A stretch of DNA of 64,000 nt from MRBY01 sp943371005 (GCA_943371005.1 CALRTB020000002.1:1-64000); one strand, 5' to 3'. Numbered from the stretch's first letter, positions 26,461 through 36,492 are shown. Program-made: numbers and translations. The notes: a model not told the origin generated them from the letters alone.

Positions 26461-26710
26461 AGAGTTTTATCTCCTGAATTCTGGCACGGCGTACCGAAAT
26501 AATTCTGGTTCTTTCGTTGCGGGTGGTATAAACTGCGGTCCAAAATTTGCCATGGATTAAACCAACGGTGACCCAACGTGTTTCTGTTTCAGAACGTGCG
26601 GGAAGGATGATTCGTTTGGGGTCTTGCCAAATTTCTTTAGCTGCCTCGAAATCAATGCCGTGTTTTGCCACATTATTCTGGCTTTTGTTCGGATCGTATT
26701 CAAAATCCAT
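26450..26710 (-). CDS. brnT: BrnT-family toxin
   Basis: The 86-residue protein shows the BrnT pattern: F-x-Y-DPNKSQNNVAKHGIDFEAA at the N-terminus, WVTVGLIHGKFWTAVYT in the middle and RIISVRRARIQEIKLYE at the end. BrnT is a RelE-like ribonuclease that blocks translation until bound by BrnA. It lies four bases downstream of a methyltransferase gene on the same strand and may be transcribed with it, although brnTA modules usually have their own promoter. Confidence 0.85.
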   Translation of the reverse strand: MDFEYDPNKSQNNVAKHGIDFEAAKEIWQDPKRIILPARSETETRWVTVGLIHGKFWTAVYTTRNERTRIISVRRARIQEIKLYET

Positions 26711-26714
26711 TATG

Positions 26715-27917
26715 TCACGGTGTTTTGGGAGTCAACATAATTAACTGTCTGGCCTGGAGCGATCGCCCTATCTCTAGCTCCATCCCTAAACTTGCAGCAA
26801 TCTCACCAATGGTCTTGGCTCCATCACAAGCCTGCATAAACTGAAATTCGGCATCACTGAGACTAACGAGTTGATAGTCGTAGTCAAAGAGAGACTGGCT
26901 GGGCCAACCGTTCAAACAAGGATGTACTTCTGCTGTTGCTTGGGCAAGAGTTTGATCGTCAGACCAATTTATTTTTTCCAGGGGTGGCTTGCAGAGGAAA
27001 AATTCGTAGTGACTGATGGTAGTATCCAACAATTCGATTAAACGATAACGGGAACGCTCATCTAAGTTTTTCGCCCGCTCAATCAATTCTGGTTCTTGGC
27101 CCACGAGTCGCTCTAAATTCCAAAACTGGGGATTAGAAAAGCCGACGAATTCTAAACCTGAGGCATCAATAAGTTCAAATAAAGTCTTGATGTTGTAATC
27201 CACTTCCTGGGGATGGACATACATATCCGCAAAGGATGCATCCCGGTGATTTTCTAAAGACCAACGTTCTTTGTCGTATTGAACAAGGCGATTATTTTCC
27301 GGTAGGTTCGCGAAAATCTGACGGCCCACTTTCACCCCGTCAATATAATCACCGCGCTTGTCGGCCTGCAAAATGGCGATCGCCTCTTGCATCAGTTGAA
27401 TTTCCCAACGGCCCAACTCCGCATAGACAAAAATATGAAAAATGCCGCCGGGGGCTAGTTTTTTCGCCAAGGCTTGAATCCCCTGAATCGGGTCGGGCAT
27501 ATGGTGCAAGACCCCGACACAATTGATCAGATCAAATTCCCCTTCTAGTTCCGTTGCTTGTTCAATGGGTAAACGTTTAAAAGTAACTGGTGCGGTGTGG
27601 CGATCGCGTACCCCAGACTGCTGACAACGTTTTTCCGCAACTTCTAAGGCCCCTTCACTGAGGTCAATGCCGACAATTTCAGCGGCTGGATTCAAATGAA
27701 TTAAATACTCCGTACCGACCCCTGTGCCACAACCTGCATCGAGGATGCGAATGTTATCGGTGCTCGGTTTGCGCCCAGTGCAAAAGTTATAGGCGGCCTG
27801 CCAATGCCAACGCCAGTTATAGCCTGGGGGCGGCTCATCCAACAGCGGTTCCGGCGGAAAGGGATAGGTATTGTAGAGGTTACGGACGGCTTGTTGGCGA
27901 TCGCTGGATTGAGTCAT
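26715..27917 (-). CDS. Class I SAM-dependent methyltransferase
   Basis: The 400-residue protein starts with RQQAVRNLYNTYPFPPEPLL and has methyltransferase motif I at 57-68 (IRILDAGCGTGV), motif II EIVGIDLSEGALEVA and a post-motif FDLINCVGVLHHMPDP. The C-terminal 150 residues form a separate, unassigned region. It is a conserved cyanobacterial type with no substrate known to me. It lies directly upstream of brnT. Confidence 0.8.
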   Translation of the reverse strand: MTQSSDRQQAVRNLYNTYPFPPEPLLDEPPPGYNWRWHWQAAYNFCTGRKPSTDNIRILDAGCGTGVGTEYLIHLNPAAEIVGIDLSEGALEVAEKRCQQSGVRDRHTAPVTFKRLPIEQATELEGEFDLINCVGVLHHMPDPIQGIQALAKKLAPGGIFHIFVYAELGRWEIQLMQEAIAILQADKRGDYIDGVKVGRQIFANLPENNRLVQYDKERWSLENHRDASFADMYVHPQEVDYNIKTLFELIDASGLEFVGFSNPQFWNLERLVGQEPELIERAKNLDERSRYRLIELLDTTISHYEFFLCKPPLEKINWSDDQTLAQATAEVHPCLNGWPSQSLFDYDYQLVSLSDAEFQFMQACDGAKTIGEIAASLGMELEIGRSLQARQLIMLTPKTP

Positions 27918-28196
27918 AGGGGGAAGGTGGCAAATAGATTAACTGGCTTGAAAACAGTACAGGTCACATTGTGCAACCTTGATCCCCAGTTTTTCTGAAT
28001 TTTTGACATACTTCTTAATAAATTTCGTGTCCGGGCCGGAAACGTTCTACCCTAAAGTCTAGCTAACTGATAAACATCTCATTTAATAAAGCATTTGGGA
28101 GAAGCGATCGCCAAAGGGAACCCGAAAACTCTTGCTGACTTTCTCCCCAATTTCGCTATAAATTGAACATTTTTGATTGGAGATAGTTGAAAATCC

Positions 28197-30857
28197 ATGA
28201 CGATTAAGGCCAGCGGTGGAAGCTCTTTAGCTCGCCCCCAGTTATATCAAACCGTTCCCCTCTCCAACATTTCCCAGGCAGAGCAACAGGATCGCTACCT
28301 GGAATCTGGAGAACTAACGGCACTGAAAACGTTTTATGACTCTGGACTCAAGCGTTTGGCGATCGCCCAAGCGATTAAACTGAGTTCCCAGCTCATTGTC
28401 TCCCGTGCCGCGAACCGGATTTTTGCCGGTGGGTCCCCCCTTGCTTACCTCGACCAACCGGAAGCCGATGCCGATGACAGCGATCTTGGCGTTTCCATGA
28501 CTGTCGGGGATGCCAGCGGTCAAACAGGGATCTTTGGTGGTGTCAAAAATTTATTCCTCGGTTCTGGTGGCGGTAAAATTCCCGCTGGTTTCCGGCCAAT
28601 TAGTGTCTCCCGCTACGGCCCCCGCAACATGACGAAGTCCCTGCGGGACATGGCTTGGTTCCTCCGCTACACTACTTATGCCATTGTGGCTGGTGATCCG
28701 AGCATCCTCGTGGTCAACACCCGTGGCCTGAAAGAAGTCATCGAAAAGGCTTGTTCCATTCCGGCGACCATTGTGGCGATCCAGGAAATGAAAGCCGCTT
28801 CTTTGGATCTGTTCCGGGGCGATCGCGAAGCCCAAGAAACCGTGATTCAGTATTTCGATATCCTGATCACCGAAATGCAGACCCAAGGCCCCAACGACAA
28901 ACTGCGTCAACGGCCTTCCATCGATGCCCAGGGCTTGCAACTGCCCCAGAGCTACTTCAACGCCGCCGAAAAGCGTCAGAAGTTTGTAATGAAGCCTGGC
29001 TTATCTGCCCTAGAGAAAAACGCAGTCGTTAAAGCCGCCTACCGTCAAATCTTTGAACGAGACATTACACGGGCCTATAGCCAATCTATTTCTTACCTTG
29101 AATCTCAGGTTAAAAATGGCGACATTTCCATGAAGGAATTTGTCCGGCGCTTGGCGAAATCTCCCCTTTACCGGAAGCAATTTTTTGAGCCCTTTATCAA
29201 CAGCCGGGCCTTAGAACTGGCTTTCCGTCACATCCTTGGTCGTGGCCCCTCTTCCCGGGAAGAAGTCCAAGAATATTTTGCCATTGTTTCTAGCGGTGGC
29301 TTAGCGGCCCTTGTGGATGCTTTGGTTGACTCCCAAGAATATGCCGATTACTTCGGGGAAGAAACCGTGCCTTACCTCCGTGGTTTAGGCCAAGAAGCCC
29401 AGGAGTGCCGCAACTGGGGAATGCAACAGGATCTGTTTAAATACAGTGCGCCTTTCCGCAAAGTTCCTCAATTTATTACGACCTTCGCCAGCTACAACCA
29501 GCCCCTACCGGATCAGCACGTATACGGATCTGGTAACGATGCGTTGGAAATTCAATTTGGGGCAATCTTCCCGAAAGCCACCCGGAGTCCTAGCGCCAGC
29601 CCTGCTCCCTTTAATAAAGACACCCGACGGATCTTGATCCACCGTGGCCCCGGCATTAATAACCAACTGGGCAACCCCCGCGCCCGCGCCACGCAACCCG
29701 GTAGCCTTGGGGCAAAGGTATTCCGCCTCAATAACGAACTGCCGGCAGGTAAGACTACCAACGTTAGCTTCTCGGAAAGTGTGACTCAAAAAGTCATTGA
29801 AGCCGCTTACCGTCAGGTATTTGGTCGGATGGTCTATGCCGGTCAGCGCCAGAAAGTTGCAGAGATCAAGCTCGAAAATGGTGAAATTACCCTACGGGAA
29901 TTCATCCGAGCTTTAGCAAAATCTGATGTATTCCGGAACACCTACTGGTCTTCTCTGTACGTTACTAAAGCAGTAGAGTACATCCACCGTCGTTTGTTGG
30001 GTCGCCCCACCTATGGTCGCCAAGAAATCAACAGTTACTTTGATACCTGTGCGAAAAAAGGCTTCTATGCTCTGGTGGATGCAATCATTGACAGCAAAGA
30101 ATACGAAGAAGCTTTCGGAGAAGATACAGTTCCCTACGAACGCTATCTAACCCCCGGTGGTTATTCTCTGCGTCAGACCCGTCCCGGTGCGATTCGTGAG
30201 GATATTGGTGCAAGAGTTCAGGTTGAAAAGACTGAGCGGTTCATTGAGTTGGGCACTTCTAGCACGAAGAATCTACCGGTTACCGATGTGGATGCTCGCC
30301 TCAAGCAAGGGGTTAACGTCCAGCGTCAGCAGACTAAGGCCTTTAAACTCACGGATACCTTCAACAAGGTAGAACTGAAAACGGCGATCGCCGCTGCTTA
30401 CCGTCAAGTATTTGAGCGAGACATCGAACCCTACATTGTGGATGCACAATTCACGGCCCTCGAAAGTAAGCTGGGCAACCGTGAGATCAACATGAAGGAA
30501 TTCATCGAAGGTCTGGGTTGTTCTGAGCTATACCAGAAGGAATTTTATACTCCCTACCCCAACACGAAGGTGATTGAGATGGGGACAAAGCATTTCCTCG
30601 GTCGGGCGCCTTTAGATCAGCAGGAAATTCGCAAGTATAACCAAATCCTTGCTTCCCAGGGTCTGAAAGCCTTTATCGGTGCGATGGTGAACAGCATGGA
30701 GTACCTCGAAAACTTCGGTGAAGATACGGTACCCTTCCGTCGTTTCCCGACCCTGCCGGCGGCCAACTTCCCCAATACGGAACGACTCTACAACCAGCTT
30801 ACGAAGCAAAATCGTGATCTTGTAGTGCCGAGTTTTGAGCCTGCGGTGAAGCGCTAA
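28197..30857 (+). CDS. apcE: Phycobilisome core-membrane linker ApcE (LCM)
   Basis: The 886-residue protein starts with a phycobilin-binding domain (1-about 235) interrupted by a loop at about 80-140. C186 in EKACSIPAT is the phycocyanobilin attachment site. Three linker repeats follow at about 278-400, 530-655 and 720-850, each beginning AAYRQ(I/V)F. Three repeats indicate a tricylindrical core. ApcE organises the allophycocyanin cylinders, anchors the phycobilisome to the thylakoid and acts as terminal energy emitter. The gene has a 279-base leader and its own terminator; no apcAB genes are adjacent. Confidence 0.97.
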   Translation: MTIKASGGSSLARPQLYQTVPLSNISQAEQQDRYLESGELTALKTFYDSGLKRLAIAQAIKLSSQLIVSRAANRIFAGGSPLAYLDQPEADADDSDLGVSMTVGDASGQTGIFGGVKNLFLGSGGGKIPAGFRPISVSRYGPRNMTKSLRDMAWFLRYTTYAIVAGDPSILVVNTRGLKEVIEKACSIPATIVAIQEMKAASLDLFRGDREAQETVIQYFDILITEMQTQGPNDKLRQRPSIDAQGLQLPQSYFNAAEKRQKFVMKPGLSALEKNAVVKAAYRQIFERDITRAYSQSISYLESQVKNGDISMKEFVRRLAKSPLYRKQFFEPFINSRALELAFRHILGRGPSSREEVQEYFAIVSSGGLAALVDALVDSQEYADYFGEETVPYLRGLGQEAQECRNWGMQQDLFKYSAPFRKVPQFITTFASYNQPLPDQHVYGSGNDALEIQFGAIFPKATRSPSASPAPFNKDTRRILIHRGPGINNQLGNPRARATQPGSLGAKVFRLNNELPAGKTTNVSFSESVTQKVIEAAYRQVFGRMVYAGQRQKVAEIKLENGEITLREFIRALAKSDVFRNTYWSSLYVTKAVEYIHRRLLGRPTYGRQEINSYFDTCAKKGFYALVDAIIDSKEYEEAFGEDTVPYERYLTPGGYSLRQTRPGAIREDIGARVQVEKTERFIELGTSSTKNLPVTDVDARLKQGVNVQRQQTKAFKLTDTFNKVELKTAIAAAYRQVFERDIEPYIVDAQFTALESKLGNREINMKEFIEGLGCSELYQKEFYTPYPNTKVIEMGTKHFLGRAPLDQQEIRKYNQILASQGLKAFIGAMVNSMEYLENFGEDTVPFRRFPTLPAANFPNTERLYNQLTKQNRDLVVPSFEPAVKR

Positions 30858-30887
30858 AACACAAAAATTCGATTAAGACCATAAATA

Positions 30888-30928
30888 TTGCCCCCCTTTC
30901 AACCTTAAGAGAGGAGGGCAGTTTTTTT
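30888..30928 (+). terminator. Rho-independent terminator after apcE
   Basis: A stem formed by TGCCCCCCTTTC (from 30889) and GAGAGGAGGGCA (to 30920), with one mismatch, is followed by seven T. It begins about 30 bases after the apcE stop. Confidence 0.85.
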
Positions 30929-30973
30929 ACCGGTTTTCAGAGAATCGTCTCGGGGAGCCGACGGTCGTTAACG

Positions 30974-31468
30974 CTACTGGGAAATTTGTAAAACGTAGGG
31001 GGCGCTGCCAGCGTTACCAGCCTGTTCAAAATTGCCGATAAAGACTTGGTAGCGGCCTGGATTCCAAACGCCACCAATTTCAGCAGGAATCCCACTAACA
31101 GGATCGGCGATCGCACAGAAAGGATCAGCGTTGGGATCATCGGCATTTTTTATAAGCAGCGTAAAGGGTCTGGAAACGCCACCATTGGGATCGACGACGC
31201 TGAGGTTGAGAGACATCAGACCGTTGCCATTGATGCGAAAGGTGTGGTTGGGGCGATTGGCAATCCAGCCACAAAAGTTGCTATTGGTTGGCCCCCCAGC
31301 TTGGCCGGTAATCGTGCCGTTAAAGACTTCATTGGAGGTAATGGATCCGTTGGCGGCGATCGTAAAGGTTTCCGGGCCGGCGATCGCCCCTTGGATTCCG
31401 CCAAGACCAGCGGCAATGGTCAGGAGCGCCGTTGCCGTAATAATGGTCGGTGCATAAAATTTTGTCAT
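30974..31468 (-). CDS. Secreted protein of unknown function
   Basis: The 164-residue product has an N-terminal signal peptide (hydrophobic stretch at about 8-30, likely cut after AIAG). The mature part is rich in Gly and Asn, with FTIAANGSITSNEVFNG and the C-terminal RYQVFIGNFEQ. It resembles a small beta-sandwich of the pre-peptidase C-terminal sort, but I cannot assign it. Two cysteines could form a disulfide. I used ATG 31468, which places the signal peptide normally behind a GGGAGGGGG stretch. Confidence 0.65.
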   Translation of the reverse strand: MTKFYAPTIITATALLTIAAGLGGIQGAIAGPETFTIAANGSITSNEVFNGTITGQAGGPTNSNFCGWIANRPNHTFRINGNGLMSLNLSVVDPNGGVSRPFTLLIKNADDPNADPFCAIADPVSGIPAEIGGVWNPGRYQVFIGNFEQAGNAGSAPYVLQISQ

Positions 31469-31807
31469 GGTTGTCCCCCTCCCCAGTTGGGTTGTACCGT
31501 CAGATGCTCCCTCGATCAAGTGAGCGTCTAGGCTCTATGAAAGAAAAAATGTGAGGAAAGTTCCACTGCTGCTGTTTTGTGAAGGCTTGTTAAGCAAAAA
31601 GGCCCTGGCACAGCGATGGCGATCGCCACCTTTAAGATCGATACCAAGCAAAAATAAGCCATGGTTGAGCATGGGAAGATTCGCAATTTGCCAATCGAGC
31701 GGTACCATTTTAAAGGGTTTGAGCGGAATTTCCCGCCCCCTCATCATAACAATTTGATCACCCTCCCCCAGAAGGAGACGATTAGTAATCACCTAAGGAG
31801 AAAGCCC

Positions 31808-32200
31808 ATGAGTCGCGTGTATGTCTTGCTGTTTAACGCCCGGACAGAGAATGAAGGGATTCACACACTCCAAACTGGCGATCGCAACAAGATTTTAATG
31901 TTTGAAGATGAAGACGACGCCACCCGGTTTGGGCTGATGTTGGAGGCCCAGGATTTTCCGCCCGTCTCCATCGAAGCCATGGATGAAGAGGACATTATCG
32001 AATTTTGCCGGGATGCAGACTACGACTGGCAGCACATTGCCGCTGGCGAATTAGCCACGCCCCCCGAAGCAAACGTGAAAGATTTAGCTTGGGATCCAGA
32101 AGGAAAGCAACAACAAGCGCCCGAAGCCAAAGAATCAGAAACTGATTTACCTGATACAGAGCTAGATCGCATCCGCCGTCAACTAGAAGGGCTTTTGTAG
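31808..32200 (+). CDS. DUF3110 protein
   Basis: The 130-residue soluble protein begins MSRVYVLLFNARTENEGIH, the hallmark of DUF3110, and contains LMFEDEDDATRFGLMLEAQDFP. The C-terminal 40 residues are polar and likely unstructured. The family is found in cyanobacteria and plastids and has no defined role. The ATG at 31808 has AAGGAGAAAG upstream. Confidence 0.8.
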   Translation: MSRVYVLLFNARTENEGIHTLQTGDRNKILMFEDEDDATRFGLMLEAQDFPPVSIEAMDEEDIIEFCRDADYDWQHIAAGELATPPEANVKDLAWDPEGKQQQAPEAKESETDLPDTELDRIRRQLEGLL

Positions 32201-32217
32201 CGCATTTGGGTAACGGA

Positions 32218-32775
32218 TTAGATCGACAGCATTTTAAGGCCCACAGCAATCAAGATGCCGCCGCCAAAAAACTCAATTTTTTCTCCGAGTTGACTAGAAA
32301 TTAATTTCGCGCAAAAGAGGCCCACATAGGTGGCGAAAAAAGCAGCAATCCCGATCCCCAGGGAATAGGGAATGAGGGGTTTCCCCATTAAGCCGAGGGA
32401 AATGCCAACGCCCAAAGAATCAACACTGGTAATGCTAGAGACCAAGAGAATTTTCCAAAGGCTGTGGATCTTTCTGGGTTCCTCGTTATCATCTGGGAGC
32501 TTTTGCATTTCTCGGTAGGCGTTGTAACACATATGAACGCCAATGAGAATCAAGAGTACAAAGGCAATGCCTTGATCATAGAAAGTGATGTATTGGGCGA
32601 AATTACCCAGGAGAAACCCGAGGGAAATAGCACCGCCCCCGGAAAAGCCAGAACTGAGTGCAAAGAATAAGGCCCGCTTTCGGGAGAAATGACGTGCTCC
32701 AAGGGCTAAGGCCACAGAAAAACAGTCAATACTTAGCACTAAGGCAAAAAGAAGAATATCTAAGTCAAAATCCAT
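32218..32775 (-). CDS. mntP: Manganese efflux pump MntP family
   Basis: The 185-residue protein has six membrane helices in two DUF204 halves, each with a conserved acidic residue: LSIDCFSVALALGA (first half) and TSVDSLGVGISLGL (second half). Characterised MntP members export Mn2+ from the cytoplasm. Upstream there are fewer than 100 bases before hrcA, with no room for a manganese riboswitch. A GGGGGAT ribosome site precedes the ATG. Confidence 0.82.
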   Translation of the reverse strand: MDFDLDILLFALVLSIDCFSVALALGARHFSRKRALFFALSSGFSGGGAISLGFLLGNFAQYITFYDQGIAFVLLILIGVHMCYNAYREMQKLPDDNEEPRKIHSLWKILLVSSITSVDSLGVGISLGLMGKPLIPYSLGIGIAAFFATYVGLFCAKLISSQLGEKIEFFGGGILIAVGLKMLSI

Positions 32776-32873
32776 GAAATCCCCCGTGGTTTTCCCCTAC
32801 AAAAATTGTGGAGATCACCATTTATGAAAAAAAAGAAAATAATTTAAGTCTTGTGTTTGACGATGCTTACAGC

Positions 32874-33920
32874 CTAAAAGACGATCTTTAAATTTTCGGA
32901 AAGATAGTCTGCTGTGGCTTCAACTAAGGCGATCGCATTTTCATAAAACATCCGCGTCGGGCCAAGCACCGCAACACTGCCAACGGGCGTTTTTTCTTGG
33001 TAATAGTAGGTGGAAATGAGGGCGCAGGTTTTCATCGGTTCTAGGGGATTTTCGGTGCCAATGTGAATCAGCGTTGGGCGATCGCCTGGCAAACCACTAA
33101 AAACCACCGGCAGAAGTTGTTCTTGCTTCGCCTCAAGCAAGTGCAATAAAGTCTGCAACTGTTCAATTTGAGAAAATTCAGGTTGTCGCAGTACTTCCGA
33201 GATTCCCCGTACCAGAATTGGCGTCGCAATTGTATTGGGCACAATTTGCGCAATCTTACCCAAAATTGTTTCTAACAACATCTGACAATGCTGAAAGTCC
33301 TCATCCAAGGCCTGGGGGTCAAGACTAGCGATCTCTTGGAGCGATCGCCCCTGGAGATGATGATTTAAAAAATTCGACAAAATTGCTAGCTCATCGGGGT
33401 CACAGTCTAGGGTCAAGGGTAATGATTGGGGTTGATAACTATCCGTCACCACAATCATCATCACCTTTTGGTCGCCTAGGGGGAGTAACTGTAGATAGCG
33501 TAGGCGAACGTGGTTTTGATGGGGCACCGTAATCAGAGCAATGTAACCACTTAACGTCGCCAAAATTTGCGTTGCCCGTTGGAGGGTCGATTCTAATCCC
33601 CAACATTCTGCGGCAGTTTGTTCCTGTAACGTTTGGCTAGCTCGTTTCCGGGTCTGGAAATTGGGGGTGACAAGCTCATCCACGTAGAAACGATACCCAG
33701 AATCAGAGGGCACCCGTCCTGCGGAAACGTGGGGTTGATATAAAAAGCCTGCTTTTTCTAATTTTCCCATCACATTGCGAATGGTTGCGGAGCTGACCTG
33801 AAAATCGTATTCCTCCACAAGGGTCTTGGATCCCACAGGTTCCGCTGTGGAAATGTAATGGTTGACCGTTGCTCGAAAAATATTTTGGTGACGGGGATTA
33901 AGAATTTTCTGAGCAACCAT
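32874..33920 (-). CDS. hrcA: Heat-inducible transcription repressor HrcA
   Basis: The 348-residue protein has the N-terminal winged helix (YDFQVSSATIRNVMGKLEKAG at about 39-59, VSAGRVPSDSGYRFYVDEL) and the GAF-like and C-terminal HrcA domain ending GSVAVLGPTRMFYENAI. HrcA binds CIRCE operators and represses groESL and related chaperone genes until heat shock. No chaperone gene lies in the window. mntP lies downstream on the same strand, about 100 bases away. Confidence 0.93.
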   Translation of the reverse strand: MVAQKILNPRHQNIFRATVNHYISTAEPVGSKTLVEEYDFQVSSATIRNVMGKLEKAGFLYQPHVSAGRVPSDSGYRFYVDELVTPNFQTRKRASQTLQEQTAAECWGLESTLQRATQILATLSGYIALITVPHQNHVRLRYLQLLPLGDQKVMMIVVTDSYQPQSLPLTLDCDPDELAILSNFLNHHLQGRSLQEIASLDPQALDEDFQHCQMLLETILGKIAQIVPNTIATPILVRGISEVLRQPEFSQIEQLQTLLHLLEAKQEQLLPVVFSGLPGDRPTLIHIGTENPLEPMKTCALISTYYYQEKTPVGSVAVLGPTRMFYENAIALVEATADYLSENLKIVF

Positions 33921-34033
33921 ACGCAGACAGTAACGCTTTCAATACTAAGAAATATAAAAAAATAGTAAAAAAACTTGGCTCAACTTAAGAAAGATTTAAG
34001 GTCTAAGTTTGGGTTAGTATAGCTCATTCTTTC

Positions 34034-34390
34034 CTAGTAGCGCGGTAGGCTTTGATCCACAGAGAGAGTGTAAAAGTGAATTCCACCTTCAATGTTGATC
34101 ACTTGGGTAAATCCTTGTTGTTGCAGCCAATAACACATCTGTGCTGAACGCACACCGTGGTGACAGAGCACATAGGTTTCTGCCTGGGGGTCAAAGTCCA
34201 CGGCAATGCGGGGAGCCCATTGCTCAAATTGACTCAGGGGTAGATTAGCAAAGCCTGGGAGCGCGACGATATCTAACTCATAGGGCTCACGCACATCAAT
34301 GAGTTGCAACGCTTCAGTCGTGGCGACCCGCTGGGCAAAAACCGTAGGACTGACGGCCTGGAGTTGTGGGTTAGAACTGGGGTTTGTCAT
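34034..34390 (-). CDS. Rhodanese-like sulfurtransferase
   Basis: The 118-residue single-domain protein shows IDVREPYELDIVALPGFANLPL and the active loop VLCHHGVRSAQ, where C is the sulfur-carrying residue. It should transfer sulfane sulfur to an unknown acceptor. There is no signal peptide. It is upstream of hrcA on the same strand but separated by 113 bases. Confidence 0.88.
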   Translation of the reverse strand: MTNPSSNPQLQAVSPTVFAQRVATTEALQLIDVREPYELDIVALPGFANLPLSQFEQWAPRIAVDFDPQAETYVLCHHGVRSAQMCYWLQQQGFTQVINIEGGIHFYTLSVDQSLPRY

Positions 34391-34709
34391 GGTTAAGCTG
34401 GCAGGGTAAAAGAAGTGAACATTTTTAGCATTTTCTGACTCCGTTTGGGAAACCCCACGGATGAATTGCTAGGGGATCCTCACCTTGGGGGGGTTCAAGG
34501 TTAAGGAGTATTGCAGTTCCCCCGGAGAGTCGGCCAAGGCAATTTGGGAATGGTACAAGTAACGGTAGAGGCGTTAGATCTTCTGTCCCACTTTTTTGAA
34601 GATGGTACAGGGTAACGCATTCTGCTTGGCGATCGCCTTTGTTCTGCGTTAACGATTTATATAAATATTCCATTTTTAAGAAACAGCCATTAATTTTTTT
34701 TGAGTTTGT
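34391..34709. other. Intergenic region between rhodanese gene and ndhD1
   Basis: This 319-base divergent gap should hold promoters for both neighbours. An 82-codon minus-strand frame at 34425-34673 shows no recognisable domain and ends in low-complexity Pro/Gly, so I do not call it. No terminator or operator was recognised. Confidence 0.4.
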
Positions 34710-36290
34710 ATGAACTTTGCGAATTTTCCGTGGTTATCCACGATTATTTTATTTCCCATCATTGCGGCATTATTTTTGCCCCTCATCCCCGATAAAGATG
34801 GGAAAACAGTGCGTTGGTATGCCTTGACCATTGGCTTAATTGACTTTGTGTTCATCGTGACGGCCTTTTACACTGGCTACGATTTTGGCAGCCCAAACCT
34901 GCAACTGGTAGAGAGCTACACCTGGGTCGAAGCAATCGATCTGCGGTGGTCTGTGGGGGCCGATGGCCTCTCCATGCCCTTGATCCTTCTCACGGGTTTT
35001 ATTACAACTTTGGCGATCTTGGCGGCCTGGCCCGTGAGCTTTAAGCCGAAGCTATTTTATTTCCTGATGCTGCTGATGTATGGCGGTCAAATCGCTGTCT
35101 TTGCTGTGCAGGATATGTTGCTATTTTTCTTTACCTGGGAACTGGAACTGGTTCCGGTTTACCTGATTCTGTCCATTTGGGGCGGTAAAAAACGGCTCTA
35201 TGCGGCAACGAAATTCATCCTCTACACCGCTGGCGGTTCGTTATTTATTCTGATCGCTGCCCTAACCATGGCTTTCTATGGGGATACCGTCACCTTTGAT
35301 ATGACGGCGATCGCCCAAAAAGACTTTGGCATTAATCTCCAGCTGCTGCTCTATGGCGGCCTCCTGATCGCCTACGGGGTGAAGTTACCGATTTTTCCTC
35401 TGCATACCTGGCTCCCCGATGCCCACGGTGAAGCCACAGCGCCCGCCCACATGCTCCTGGCAGGCATTCTCTTAAAAATGGGAGGCTATGCCCTGCTGCG
35501 AATGAATGCCGGGATGCTCCCCGATGCCCATGCCCTTTTTGGCCCAGTGCTCGTCATCTTGGGGGTCGTCAATATCGTTTATGCGGCTCTAACTTCCTTT
35601 GCCCAACGCAATCTCAAACGAAAAATCGCCTATTCTTCCATTTCCCACATGGGCTTTGTGCTGATTGGAATGGCTTCGTTTACCGATTTGGGCACCAGCG
35701 GCGCAATGTTGCAGATGATTTCCCACGGGCTAATTGGCGCAAGCCTCTTCTTTATGGTTGGTGCCACCTATGACCGTACTCACACTCTAATGCTCGATGA
35801 AATGGGTGGAGTCGGCAAAAAGATGAAGAAAATCTTTGCGATGTGGACGACCTGTTCGATGGCATCTTTGGCGTTGCCGGGGATGAGTGGTTTTGTCGCT
35901 GAATTAATGGTGTTCGTCGGTTTTGCCACCAGTGACGCCTATAGCCCCACCTTCCGGGTGATTATCGTTTTCCTCGCAGCAGTGGGCGTCATTTTAACGC
36001 CGATCTACCTGCTTTCAATGCTGCGGGAAATTCTCTATGGCCCCGAAAACAAAGAGCTTGTGGAGCATGAAAAACTGATCGACGCCGAACCCCGCGAAGT
36101 TTTTGTGATTGCTTGTCTGTTGATTCCGATTATTGGGATTGGTCTGTATCCGAAGGCTGTTACCCAGATCTATGCTTCTACTACAGAAAATCTGACGGCA
36201 ATCCTGCGGCAATCGGTGCCGAGTCTCCAGCAAACTGCAAAAGCACCCAGTTTAGATGTAGCAGTGCTGCGTGCTCCAGAGATTCGCTAA
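34710..36290 (+). CDS. ndhD1: NAD(P)H-quinone oxidoreductase chain 4 (NdhD1)
   Basis: The 526-residue protein has about 14 transmembrane helices of the antiporter-like NuoM/NdhD family. Conserved features are WELELVPVYL (essential Glu), LHTWLPDAHGEA and the broken-helix region ISHMGFVLIG. It is a proton-pumping subunit of thylakoid NDH-1. I recognise it as NdhD1, the form in the respiratory and cyclic electron flow complex NDH-1L, because it is nearly identical from memory to Synechocystis Slr0331. It stands alone without ndhF1. The paralogue at 60558-62162 is NdhD2. Confidence 0.93.
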   Translation: MNFANFPWLSTIILFPIIAALFLPLIPDKDGKTVRWYALTIGLIDFVFIVTAFYTGYDFGSPNLQLVESYTWVEAIDLRWSVGADGLSMPLILLTGFITTLAILAAWPVSFKPKLFYFLMLLMYGGQIAVFAVQDMLLFFFTWELELVPVYLILSIWGGKKRLYAATKFILYTAGGSLFILIAALTMAFYGDTVTFDMTAIAQKDFGINLQLLLYGGLLIAYGVKLPIFPLHTWLPDAHGEATAPAHMLLAGILLKMGGYALLRMNAGMLPDAHALFGPVLVILGVVNIVYAALTSFAQRNLKRKIAYSSISHMGFVLIGMASFTDLGTSGAMLQMISHGLIGASLFFMVGATYDRTHTLMLDEMGGVGKKMKKIFAMWTTCSMASLALPGMSGFVAELMVFVGFATSDAYSPTFRVIIVFLAAVGVILTPIYLLSMLREILYGPENKELVEHEKLIDAEPREVFVIACLLIPIIGIGLYPKAVTQIYASTTENLTAILRQSVPSLQQTAKAPSLDVAVLRAPEIR

Positions 36291-36317
36291 CCTAATCTGA
36301 ATCAGTAATTTTCGAGA

Positions 36318-36347
36318 GGCGGTGTGTTAATGGGCACCGTCTTTTTT
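36318..36347 (+). terminator. Rho-independent terminator after ndhD1
   Basis: GGCGGTG (36318-36324) pairs with CACCGTC (36335-36341), followed by six T. It lies 28 bases after the ndhD1 stop. Confidence 0.85.
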
Positions 36348-36492
36348 GTTGGGTTAGGTTGGGCGATCGCCTTTAAAAAGGGCTTGATACACTAGGAGGC
36401 ACCGAAGACTTCGTAAAATTACAAAAAGCCAGGCACTTTTCGAGAGACGATTGGCAAAAAGAACAGCGTAAATAGGACTGAAGGCAACTGAA

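Noticed and set aside
32776..32873. Possible manganese riboswitch upstream of mntP
   Set aside because: The gap is under 100 bases and shows no yybP-ykoY-like paired core.
34425..34673. 82-codon frame between the rhodanese gene and ndhD1
   Set aside because: No recognisable family and poor composition; left as intergenic.
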